Below are positions 8,466 to 15,507 of a stretch of 17,790 nt of DNA, in pieces. The translations under genes and the position numbers were made by a program. The notes below the pieces were generated by a model. That model had not been told where the DNA came from. It did no database searches and saw nothing but the letters and a program-made list of their open reading frames with translations. This DNA comes from Pseudomonadota bacterium (GTDB lineage Bacteria > Pseudomonadota > Alphaproteobacteria > Rhizobiales > Xanthobacteraceae). The stretch is from contig JAEYTJ010000255.1 in the NCBI GenBank assembly GCA_023434095.1, forward strand, positions 1 to 17,790, read 5' to 3'. How positions within the stretch are numbered: position 1 is the first letter of the stretch; the number at the start of each line of letters is the position of its first letter.

Positions 8466-9661
8466 CGCGCCGGCCTCCGCACGAGCAAAAAGGCGAGCCC
8501 GCGCAAGGCGGTATCGGCGATGAGCGCCAGCGCGATGGCCGAGAGCGCGCCGAGCAGAACGAGGTCTGCCGCGGTCTGTCCGAGCCCTTGGAAGATGAAG
8601 GTGCCGAGGCCGCCGGCACCGATCAGTGCCGCAAGCACGGCGAGGCCGATGAGCTGCACCAGGGTGAGCCGCAGCGTCTGAAGGAGCGTCGGCAGGGCGA
8701 GCGGCACCAGCGTGTGGCGGACGATCTGTGCCGGTGTCATCCCCATGCCGCGCGCCGATTCCACGAGGTCCGACGGCACGTTGGACAATCCTGCATGGAC
8801 GCCGCGGGCGACCGGGAGCAGACCGTAGAGCCCCAGCGCCAGGATCGCGGGCGCCGGTCCGATGCCGGAAATGCCGAGCTGGCGCAAGCCCGGCACCAGG
8901 CCAGTGAGTAGGGTGATCGGGCCGATGAGGAGGGCGAAGAGAGCGAGCGAGGGGATGGTCTGCACGATGCTGAGCACGGCGAAGACCGGCCCGGCCCGTC
9001 GCGGCCGCCGGTAGGCCATCAGCCCGATGGTCCCGCCGGCTACCAGGGCCAGGGCGAGGCCCGCCCCGGTCAGCTGGAGATGGCGCACCACTTCGTCGAG
9101 ATAGGCCTGCTGGCGCACCTCATATTCGCGGGCCAGCGACAGCGAGGCGAGGCTTCCGCTGGCGATAAGCGCGGCGATGCCCCCCAGCGTGGCGAGCAAA
9201 GGCGCGGCCTTGCCGGTGCGGCTCGGCGCCTGCTCGGCGCTGTCGGCAAGCAGGAGCAGCCCCGCCGTGAACGGGACCCAGAACCCGGCACCGAGCGAGA
9301 CGCGGGTGAGAGGCCCGGCCGTGGCGGTCATTTGTTGTGCGGCCAGCCCGGCGAGCGCCAGTGACGCGACCATCAGCGCCCCGGCGGCGAGGCCGATCGC
9401 CGCCTGCCGGGCGGGGACGCCGGGACGCATCGCCAGCACGGCGATCATGGCGAGGAAAGCCAGCACGGCCAGCGACGCGCCGGGACCCGCCGCGTGCCAC
9501 AGGGACACCGGCGCTCCCGACAGCAGGCGGTTCGGGGCGACCACGACGAAGCCGCCCGCGAGCAGCGCCGCGAGGGCGATGGCGACGAGGATCAGTGGCA
9601 GCGCTTCTACCCCGGCGGTGCGCGACAGCGTCGCCGGCGCGTCGCCGGCGAGGCGTCTCAC
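8462..9661 (-). CDS. yehY: Osmoprotectant ABC transporter permease with extended N-terminal membrane region, YehY-like
   Basis: A 399-residue inner-membrane permease, longer than the second permease of the system. The first 180 residues hold several extra hydrophobic segments. The permease domain follows from about residue 190 and carries the EAA-type loop ESARGMGMTPAQIVRHTLVP (301-320). E. coli YehY has the same extended layout. The start is a GTG (9659-9661) overlapping the TGA of the binding-protein gene as GTGA, and the stop overlaps the ATPase start as ATGA. I see no better ATG nearby. Confidence 0.88.
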   Translation of the reverse strand: MRRLAGDAPATLSRTAGVEALPLILVAIALAALLAGGFVVVAPNRLLSGAPVSLWHAAGPGASLAVLAFLAMIAVLAMRPGVPARQAAIGLAAGALMVASLALAGLAAQQMTATAGPLTRVSLGAGFWVPFTAGLLLLADSAEQAPSRTGKAAPLLATLGGIAALIASGSLASLSLAREYEVRQQAYLDEVVRHLQLTGAGLALALVAGGTIGLMAYRRPRRAGPVFAVLSIVQTIPSLALFALLIGPITLLTGLVPGLRQLGISGIGPAPAILALGLYGLLPVARGVHAGLSNVPSDLVESARGMGMTPAQIVRHTLVPLALPTLLQTLRLTLVQLIGLAVLAALIGAGGLGTFIFQGLGQTAADLVLLGALSAIALALIADTALRGLAFLLVRRPAR

Positions 9662-10581
9662 CCGAGCAGCCCCTGCGCCTTCAGATAGGCTTCCGCGACG
9701 GTGCGGGCATCGCGCCCTTCGAGCTGCACCTGCGCGTTCAGCTGCTGCAATGTCGGCAGGGTGAGGCCGGCAAAGGCCGGGGCGAGCTTTGCCGCGATCT
9801 CCGGATGTGCGTCGAGCACGCCTTTGCGGATCACCGGTGCCGGCTGGTACACCGGCTGCACCTGCTTGGTGTCCTGCATCACTTTGAGGTTGAGCGCCGC
9901 GATGGCGCCGTCCGTGCCGTAGACCATCGCGGCATTGACCCCGGAGGTGCCTTCTGCCGCCGCCTTGATGGTGGCGGCCGTATCGCCGCCCGACAGCACG
10001 AGCAACTGGTCGCCGGACAGCTTGAAACCGTAAGCCTGCTGGAAGGCGGGCAGGGCCGCGGCGCTTTCCACGAATTCGGCCGAGGCGGCGAGCTTCACCG
10101 GTCCCTCCCGGCTCCAGCGCGCGAAATCCTCCAGCGTCGCCAGCTGCTCGCGCGCCGCCACATCGCCGCGCACGGCGATGCCCCAGGTGTTGTCCGCCGG
10201 CGCGGGGGCGAGCCAGACGAGACCGTTGGCGGCGTCGAGGTCGCGGGCCTTCTCATAGGCCGCGCCGGCGTTCTTCCACACCGGATCGTCCGCCATGGCG
10301 AAGAAGAAGCCGGCATTGCCGGTATATTCGGGGTAGACGTCGATTTCGCCCGCCAGAAGCGCCGTGCGCACGATCTTGGTGGGGCCGAGCTGCAGCCGCC
10401 GCGTCACCGGGATGCCGGCATTCTCCAGCACCAGTGCGATGATGTTGCCGAGCACCGCGCCCTCGGTGTCGATCTTGGAGCTCACCACCACGGGAGTGGC
10501 GGCGCGGGCCGGAGCGCCCGGCAGCAACGTCGTCGCCGCGAGGGCGGCCAGAACGCCGCGCCGGCTGATGGATATGACCAT
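9658..10581 (-). CDS. osmF: Osmoprotectant-binding periplasmic protein, OsmF/YehZ-like
   Basis: Binding protein of the osmoprotectant importer, 307 residues. The N-terminus combines a twin-arginine motif SRRGVLAAL (arginines 7-8) with a hydrophobic core and an ARA cleavage site at 25-27. Export may be by Tat or Sec. Family motifs are TEGAVLGNI (39-47), DVYPEYTGNA (81-90) and YGTDGAIAALNL (221-232), all typical of the OpuAC-type quaternary-amine-binding fold. The ATG at 10581 is chosen because the signal peptide starts there and GGGGG (complement of 10587-10591) precedes it. A longer reading frame from 10668 would run through the putative stress promoter. It is the first gene of a four-gene operon. 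Confidence 0.9.
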   Translation of the reverse strand: MVISISRRGVLAALAATTLLPGAPARAATPVVVSSKIDTEGAVLGNIIALVLENAGIPVTRRLQLGPTKIVRTALLAGEIDVYPEYTGNAGFFFAMADDPVWKNAGAAYEKARDLDAANGLVWLAPAPADNTWGIAVRGDVAAREQLATLEDFARWSREGPVKLAASAEFVESAAALPAFQQAYGFKLSGDQLLVLSGGDTAATIKAAAEGTSGVNAAMVYGTDGAIAALNLKVMQDTKQVQPVYQPAPVIRKGVLDAHPEIAAKLAPAFAGLTLPTLQQLNAQVQLEGRDARTVAEAYLKAQGLLG

Positions 10582-10622
10582 GGGATCCCCCGCTAGGAGC
10601 TGGTGCCGAGATGCTGCCGACA

Positions 10623-10648
10623 AAAGCCGGCGCAGCCTCGATTGTTCC
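10623..10648 (-). promoter_or_regulatory. Candidate EcfG-type general-stress promoter of the osmF-like operon
   Basis: On the minus strand GGAAC (complement of 10644-10648) is followed after 17 bases by CTTT (complement of 10623-10626). The alphaproteobacterial general-stress consensus is GGAAC-N16/17-CGTT, so there is one mismatch in the -10 box. Transcription would start near 10614, about 33 bases before the ATG. The osmF operon of E. coli is controlled by RpoS, whose role EcfG fills in alphaproteobacteria. Confidence 0.42.
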
Positions 10649-10680
10649 ACCCCTGCCGCGGCGGGCAAGCTGAAAAGCGG

Positions 10681-10908
10681 TCAGCCCTTCATCTTCTGCA
10701 ATGCCTGTGCGCAGCCGACAGACATTTCCTTGCTGTGCGCCTTGAGGCATTGCATCACCCGGCCGCCGCCCGGCTGCACGGTGGGGCACAGCCGCTTGAT
10801 GTCGGCCTGGCAGTATTTGGCGAGGTCGTTCTGCTGCGCGTGCACCTGCGCGGTGCTGGCAGCGGCGAGGGCACCGAGCATGGAAAGTCCCATGATGATG
10901 GCGCGCAT
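10681..10908 (-). CDS. Small secreted protein with a cysteine-rich repeat
   Basis: A 75-residue protein with a signal peptide (1-24, cleavage after VHA) and four cysteines at 33, 41, 54 and 66. The spacing and the residues LCP, PGGGR and CLKAH match one copy of the cysteine-rich repeat first described in the Golgi apparatus protein/FGF-receptor-binding protein family. Single-copy versions are common as small periplasmic proteins in alphaproteobacteria, with no known function. A perfect ribosome site, AGGAGG (complement of 10915-10920), lies six bases before the ATG at 10908. It ends 99 bases before the osmF-like start on the same strand. It may be a separate unit, since a stress-type promoter lies in that gap. 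Confidence 0.82.
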   Translation of the reverse strand: MRAIIMGLSMLGALAAASTAQVHAQQNDLAKYCQADIKRLCPTVQPGGGRVMQCLKAHSKEMSVGCAQALQKMKG

Positions 10909-11024
10909 GTGAGGCCTCCTTCCCTGGGTAGATCGTCTTCCGCGATCCCCGCGACCTTAGGCCCGGAGCGTGTGGCCTTGAATGTCGAAGTTTGGTCGGT
11001 TCCGCGACGCGCGGCGCCGGTGGT

Positions 11025-11050
11025 GGAAACAGTTGGCGGGTTGGGGCGTT
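11025..11050 (+). promoter_or_regulatory. Candidate EcfG-type promoter of the oxidoreductase-glucosidase operon
   Basis: GGAAA (11025-11029) is followed after exactly 17 bases by CGTT (11047-11050). This matches the general-stress consensus GGAAC-N16/17-CGTT with one mismatch in the -35 box and a perfect -10 box. The start point would be near 11057, about 56 bases before the ATG at 11113. The remaining divergent region (10909-11024) shows no convincing promoter for the minus-strand gene. Confidence 0.4.
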
Positions 11051-11112
11051 CACCCCGGGCCACCCTTCGGGATGATCCAGCCCCGCACCCTCCACACTCC
11101 CGGACATCTTTC

Positions 11113-12105
11113 ATGCGCACCGCGCCCGACCGCCTCCGCCTCGGCTACCACGCCTCGCACGAGCAGTTCGCGCCCAGCGCCCTGCTCGCCTGCGTGCAGG
11201 CCGCCGAGCGGGCGGGATTCGAGGGCGCCATGTGCTCGGATCATTTCGCCCCGTGGAGCGTGCGGCAGCCGCATTCCGGCTTCGCCTGGAGCTGGCTCGG
11301 CGCGGCGCTGGCCACCACCTCGCTGTCCTTCGGCGTGGTGACGACGCCGATCGGCCGCCGCTACCACCCCGCCATCACCGCGCAGGCGGCGGCGACGCTG
11401 GCGGAGATGTTTCCCGAGCGGTTCTGGATGGCGCTCGGCTCCGGCGAGGCGCTGAACGAGCGGGTGACGGGCCAGCGCTGGCCGGCCAAGGCGGAGCGCG
11501 ACGCGCGGCTGCGCGAGTCGGTGGAGATCATGCGCGCCCTGTTCGCGGGCGAGACGGTGAGCCGGCGCGGCGGGCTGATCGATGTCGAGGAGGCGCGCCT
11601 CTACACGCGGCCGAAGGTGCCGCCGGCCTTCATCGCCGCCGCGCTGACGCCGGAAACGGCGCGCCGGGCGGGGGCGTGGGCGGACGGGCTCGTCACCATC
11701 AACCAGCCGGTGGAGAGATTGCGGGCGATCGTCGACGCCTTCCGGGAGGGCGGCGGCGAGGGCCGCCGGCTGGTGCTGCAGGTGCATGTTTCCTACGCAT
11801 CGACGCAAGAGGAAGCGCGCGCCAACGCGCACGACCAGTGGCGCTTCAACACGTTGTCCTCCGCCGTCGCCGCCGAGCTGAAGCTGCCGGAGCAGTTCGA
11901 CGCGGCGACCCGGCTGGTGCGGCCCGAGGACCTGGAAGAGAGCATCCTCATTTCCGACGATCCCGGCTGGCACGCGGCGCGGCTGGCCGACTACGCCGAA
12001 CTCGGCTTCGGCGACATCTACCTTCACAATGTCGGGCTAAACCAGCAGGCGTTCATCGAGACGTTTGGTGCCCTCGTGCTTCCCCAGTTGCGGGGCCGAG
12101 CCTGA
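11113..12105 (+). CDS. Luciferase-like (LLM class) flavin oxidoreductase, probable FMN-dependent TIGR03885-type
   Basis: A 330-residue soluble enzyme of the bacterial-luciferase-like TIM-barrel superfamily. The opening LGYHASHEQFAPSALL (residues 10-25), SDHFAPW (42-48), GRRYHPAITAQAAATLAEMF and GSGEALNE (109-116) fit the family related to F420-dependent glucose-6-phosphate dehydrogenase but found in organisms without F420. It is therefore thought to use FMN. The substrate is unknown. The ATG at 11113 starts the conserved sequence, and the open frame extends far upstream without family similarity. No good ribosome site precedes it. The GH13 glucosidase begins 21 bases after its stop, which suggests a shared transcript and perhaps a sugar or sugar-phosphate substrate. 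Confidence 0.88.
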   Translation: MRTAPDRLRLGYHASHEQFAPSALLACVQAAERAGFEGAMCSDHFAPWSVRQPHSGFAWSWLGAALATTSLSFGVVTTPIGRRYHPAITAQAAATLAEMFPERFWMALGSGEALNERVTGQRWPAKAERDARLRESVEIMRALFAGETVSRRGGLIDVEEARLYTRPKVPPAFIAAALTPETARRAGAWADGLVTINQPVERLRAIVDAFREGGGEGRRLVLQVHVSYASTQEEARANAHDQWRFNTLSSAVAAELKLPEQFDAATRLVRPEDLEESILISDDPGWHAARLADYAELGFGDIYLHNVGLNQQAFIETFGALVLPQLRGRA

Positions 12106-12126
12106 CCAGACCCAACGGAGGCGCGG

Positions 12127-13725
12127 ATGACGCAGACACGCTGGTGGCAACGCGGGATTTTCTATCAGGTCTATCCCCGCTCGTTTCAAGACAGCAATGC
12201 CGACGGCATCGGCGATCTCGACGGCATCCGAGCGCGGCTCGACTATCTCGAGACGCTTGGCATCGACGCGGTGTGGATCTCGCCGATCTTTCCCTCGCCC
12301 ATGGCCGATTTCGGCTACGACGTCGCCGATTATTGCGGCATCGATCCAATGTTCGGCGACCTCGATGCGTTCGACCGGCTGGTGGCGGAGGCGCATGCGC
12401 GCGGGCTCAGGGTCGTGCTCGACTTCGTGCCGACCCACACCTCCGACCAGCATCCCAGGTTCATGGAGAGCCGGGCCGCGCGCGACAACCCGAAGCGCGA
12501 CTGGTACATCTGGCGCGACCCTGCGGCCGATGGCGGGCCGCCCAATAACTGGATGAGCAATTTCGGCGGACCGGCCTGGAGTTACGACGCGGCCACCGGC
12601 CAGTACTACTACCACGCCTTCCTGAAGGAGCAGCCGGACCTCAACTGGCGGAACCCCGAGGTGCGCGCGGCGATGCACGACGTGCTGCGCTTCTGGATGG
12701 CGCGCGGGGTGGACGGGTTCCGCGTCGATGTGATCTGGCACCTGATGAAGGACGCCGATTTCCGCGACAACCCGCCGAACCCGGAATATGGGCCCGGCGA
12801 CGCCGACATCCGCCGCTTCCTGCAGACCCGCTCCACCGACCAGCCGGACGTGCACGCCATCATCGCCGAGCTGCGCGCCGTCATCGACGAATATGAGGAC
12901 CGGGTGCTGATCGGCGAAATCTACCTGCCGATCGACCGGCTGGTCGCCTATTACGGGGAGAACCTCGAAGGCGCCCACCTGCCCTTCAATTTCCAGCTCA
13001 TCCATGCGAGCTGGACCGCCCCGCAGCTGGCGGCGCTGATCGCCGAATATGACGCGGCGGTGCCCGAGGGCGGCTGGCCGAACTGGGTGCTGGGCAATCA
13101 CGACCAGCCGCGCATCGCCTCGCGTATCGGGAGGGCACGCACAAGGGTGGCGGCCATGCTGCTGCTGACCCTGCGCGGCACGCCGACGCTCTATTACGGC
13201 GACGAGATCGGCATGGAGAACGTGCCGATCCCGACCGAGGAGGCGCAGGACCCGTGGGAGAAGAACGAGCCGGGCCTCGGCCTCGGCCGCGATCCGGAGC
13301 GTACGCCGATGCAATGGGACGCCTCGCCCCATGCCGGCTTCACCAATGGCCGGCCGTGGCTTCCGCTGGCGGGAGACTTCGCCACGCGCAACGTCGCCGT
13401 CCAGAGCGAGCAGCCCATGTCGCTGCTCAGCCTCTACCGTGAGCTGATCGCGCTGCGCCGCGCCCATCCCGTGCTGCACGCCGGCACCTATCGCAAGATC
13501 ACCGCGCTGGGCGACGTGCTGGTGTTCCTGCGCGAGAGCGCGCAGGAATGCGTGCTGGTGGCGCTCAATCTCGCCGGCAACGTGCAGGAGGACATTCCCC
13601 TGCCGCCGGCGACCCGCGGGCGGGTGCTGCTCTCGACCGAGAGGGACAGCGAGGAACGGGTGGAGGGCCACCTCTCCCTGCGGCCCTATGAGGGCGTCAT
13701 CGTCGCGCTCGACGCACGGGGCTAA
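12127..13725 (+). CDS. GH13 alpha-glucosidase (oligo-1,6-glucosidase/AglA type)
   Basis: Retaining alpha-glucosidase of 532 residues with no signal peptide, so cytoplasmic. It carries the GH13 motifs: region I DFVPTHTSDQH (99-109), nucleophile Asp201 in GFRVD, acid/base Glu264 in LIGE, transition-state Asp326 in GNHDQ, and QPDLNW (169-174), which marks the oligo-1,6-glucosidase group. Val202 follows the nucleophile, as in isomaltases. In that group valine here favours alpha-1,6 bonds, whereas maltases carry alanine or threonine, so isomaltose-like substrates are possible (inference). The barrel is followed by a C-terminal beta-domain. GGAGG (12117-12121) precedes the ATG by five bases. The TAA stop overlaps the stop of the convergent GH13 gene by four bases (CTAA). 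Confidence 0.92.
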   Translation: MTQTRWWQRGIFYQVYPRSFQDSNADGIGDLDGIRARLDYLETLGIDAVWISPIFPSPMADFGYDVADYCGIDPMFGDLDAFDRLVAEAHARGLRVVLDFVPTHTSDQHPRFMESRAARDNPKRDWYIWRDPAADGGPPNNWMSNFGGPAWSYDAATGQYYYHAFLKEQPDLNWRNPEVRAAMHDVLRFWMARGVDGFRVDVIWHLMKDADFRDNPPNPEYGPGDADIRRFLQTRSTDQPDVHAIIAELRAVIDEYEDRVLIGEIYLPIDRLVAYYGENLEGAHLPFNFQLIHASWTAPQLAALIAEYDAAVPEGGWPNWVLGNHDQPRIASRIGRARTRVAAMLLLTLRGTPTLYYGDEIGMENVPIPTEEAQDPWEKNEPGLGLGRDPERTPMQWDASPHAGFTNGRPWLPLAGDFATRNVAVQSEQPMSLLSLYRELIALRRAHPVLHAGTYRKITALGDVLVFLRESAQECVLVALNLAGNVQEDIPLPPATRGRVLLSTERDSEERVEGHLSLRPYEGVIVALDARG

Positions 13726-15389
13726 AGCTCCGTGCGCCGATAGGCGTAGTCGAGCCCGCCCATGCGGAACCAGCGATAGCCATAGGGTTCCAGCGTGATG
13801 GTGTGGGCGCCCTCCGCGTCCGCCTGGCTGTGGCTCTCGGAGAGCAGGTTGACGAGCCGGTTGGGCTCGCCCTCCGGCGCCGTCAGGGTGAAGCGGACGC
13901 TGACCCCTTCGGGGTGGAAATTGTGCAGGAACACGGCGACGTTGTTGCGCCATTCGTAGCGCAGGCACAGTACGGCGTCGTGGCCGACATCGACCACCTC
14001 GAAGGCGCCCCAGCCGATTTCCTGCGTTTCCTGGCGGGTGCGGATCATCCGCTCCATCCAGTTGAGGAAGGATTGCGGATCGCGCCGCTGGTCGGCGACG
14101 TTGACCTGCTCCCAGCCATAGGCACCTTGGGAAATGACCGGCAGATAGGTCTCCTCCGCCGAGCTGAAGCCGCCTTGCGGCTCGTTCGACCATTGCATGG
14201 GGGTGCGGGCGCAGTAGCGCTCGGGCAGGCCGAGATCGTCGCCCATGCCGATTTCGTCGCCATAGCGCAGCACCGGCGTGCCGGGCAGCGAGAGCATGAG
14301 GCTGTAGGACAGCTCCAGCATCCGCCGGTCGCCTTTCAGCATCGGGGCGAGGCGGCGGCGGATGCCGCGGTCATAGAGCTGCATCGACTTGTCCGGACCG
14401 AAGGCGGCGAACACCTCCTCGCGCTGCGCCTTGCTCAGCCGGCCGAGATCGAGCTCGTCGTGATTGCGCAGGAACAAACCCCATTGCGCGGTCGCATAGT
14501 CCGGCCGCGTGGCGTTGAGCGCCTTCACCAGCGGCTTCATGTCGGCGCTGGCCAGCGCATAGAACAGCGACTGGTTGACCTGGAAATTGAACATCATGTG
14601 CATGCGGTCGCCGTCCTCGCCGAAGTACTTCTTGTCGTCTTCGGGGAGGATGTTGGCTTCGGCGAGAATGATCGCGTCGCCCCGCCGCCACTGCAGGAAC
14701 TCGCGGAAGGTGCGCAGCATGTTGAAATGCTCGACCGGCGTGCCGCCGACCTCCGCCCCCTTCTCCGCGATGACGAACGGCACGGCATCCATGCGGAAGC
14801 CGGAGACGCCGAGCTGCAGCCAGAAGCCCATGATGCGCAGGATTTCCGCCTGTACGTCGGGATTGGCGGTGTTGAGGTCGGGCTGGAAGTCGTAGAAGCG
14901 GTGGAAGTAGTATTCCTTCGCCGTCTTGTCGTAGGTCCAGGTGGTCTTCTGGACACCGGGGAAGACCATGCCCTCGTTGGCGTTGGGGGGCTTCTTCTTC
15001 GACCACACATACCAGTCGCGATAGGGCGAGTTCGGGTCGGAGCGGGCGGATTTGAACCAGGGGTGCTGGTTGGAGGTGTGGTTCACCACGAGGTCGATCA
15101 GCACCCGCATGCCCCGCTGCTTGGCGGCGTGGGTGAACTCGACGAAATCGCCCAGCGTGCCGTAGCGCGGATCGACGCCGTAATAGTCGGCGACATCGTA
15201 GCCGTCGTCGCGGCCGGGCGAGACCTGGAACGGCATGAGCCAGATCGCGGTGACGCCGAGACCGTGGAGATAGTCCAGCCGGCGCATCAGGCCCCGGAAG
15301 TCGCCGACGCCATCGCCATTGGAATCCATGAAGCCTTCGACGGAGAGGCAGTAGACGATGGCGTTCTTGTACCAGAGGTCCGTGATCAC
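13722..15389 (-). CDS. GH13 trehalose-synthase-like alpha-amylase family protein
   Basis: A 555-residue cytoplasmic GH13 enzyme. The opening WYKNAIVYCLSVEGFMDSNG (residues 6-25) and the pattern DDGYDVADYYGVDPRYG resemble trehalose synthase (maltose to trehalose transglucosylation). Nucleophile Asp201 in GFRMD, acid/base Glu244 in ILAE and Asp311 in LRNHDE are all present, so the enzyme should be active. Hydrolysis of trehalose or another alpha-glucoside is an alternative. The GTG at 15389 is chosen: the family sequence begins there, GGGAG lies seven bases upstream, and a perfect stress promoter ends 31 bases before it. The longer frame from a GTG at 15458 would begin upstream of that promoter. 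It converges on the alpha-glucosidase gene. Confidence 0.88.
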   Translation of the reverse strand: MITDLWYKNAIVYCLSVEGFMDSNGDGVGDFRGLMRRLDYLHGLGVTAIWLMPFQVSPGRDDGYDVADYYGVDPRYGTLGDFVEFTHAAKQRGMRVLIDLVVNHTSNQHPWFKSARSDPNSPYRDWYVWSKKKPPNANEGMVFPGVQKTTWTYDKTAKEYYFHRFYDFQPDLNTANPDVQAEILRIMGFWLQLGVSGFRMDAVPFVIAEKGAEVGGTPVEHFNMLRTFREFLQWRRGDAIILAEANILPEDDKKYFGEDGDRMHMMFNFQVNQSLFYALASADMKPLVKALNATRPDYATAQWGLFLRNHDELDLGRLSKAQREEVFAAFGPDKSMQLYDRGIRRRLAPMLKGDRRMLELSYSLMLSLPGTPVLRYGDEIGMGDDLGLPERYCARTPMQWSNEPQGGFSSAEETYLPVISQGAYGWEQVNVADQRRDPQSFLNWMERMIRTRQETQEIGWGAFEVVDVGHDAVLCLRYEWRNNVAVFLHNFHPEGVSVRFTLTAPEGEPNRLVNLLSESHSQADAEGAHTITLEPYGYRWFRMGGLDYAYRRTEL

Positions 15390-15396
15390 GCGCGCG

Positions 15397-15401
15397 CTCC
15401 C
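15397..15401 (-). promoter_or_regulatory. Ribosome binding site supporting the GTG start at 15389
   Basis: GGGAG on the minus strand lies seven bases before GTG (15387-15389), where the trehalose-synthase-like sequence begins. There is no in-frame ATG near this position. Confidence 0.6.
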
Positions 15402-15420
15402 GTTGACATGTCCCGGGCGC

Positions 15421-15446
15421 AACGCCTCACGCGGCGCAAGCGTTCC
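15421..15446 (-). promoter_or_regulatory. EcfG-type general-stress promoter of the trehalose-synthase-like gene (perfect consensus)
   Basis: On the minus strand GGAAC (complement of 15442-15446) is followed after exactly 17 bases by CGTT (complement of 15421-15424). This is a full match to the alphaproteobacterial general-stress consensus GGAAC-N16/17-CGTT read by EcfG/RpoE2/SigT-type factors. Transcription would start near 15414, about 25 bases before the GTG start. It sits in the 118-base gap between the receptor stop and this gene, where a promoter is expected. Confidence 0.65.
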
Positions 15447-15458
15447 TCTCGTTTCCAC

Positions 15459-15502
15459 GCCCCGGCTTCGGTAGCCGCTATCGGTGCCGCCGACGCCGGG
15501 GC
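15459..15502 (-). terminator. Possible terminator hairpin after the receptor gene
   Basis: GCCCCGGC (15459-15466) and GCCGGGGC (15495-15502) can pair as a perfect 8-base stem just after the receptor stop at 15508. The loop is long (28 bases) and no T-run follows, so intrinsic termination is doubtful. It would separate the receptor transcript from the stress-type promoter downstream. Confidence 0.22.
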
Positions 15503-15507
15503 CCCGC

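Noticed and set aside
10977..11003. A stress-type promoter for the small cysteine-rich gene from GGAAC on the minus strand at 11003
   Set aside because: No CGTT-like box occurs at 16 or 17 bases downstream, so only the -35 half matches.
11043..11056. Hairpin GGGG-N6-CCCC in the divergent region as an operator
   Set aside because: It is only a 4-base stem in GC-rich sequence and overlaps the candidate -10 box; it is too weak to call.
10603..11112. A 170-residue N-terminal extension of the luciferase-like oxidoreductase
   Set aside because: It overlaps the small cysteine-rich gene and its ribosome site on the other strand, has no family similarity, and crosses the putative promoter; the conserved sequence starts at 11113.
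12037..14193. A 718-codon minus-strand frame opposite the alpha-glucosidase
   Set aside because: No domain is visible and both overlapped genes have intact catalytic motifs, so this is an antisense shadow.
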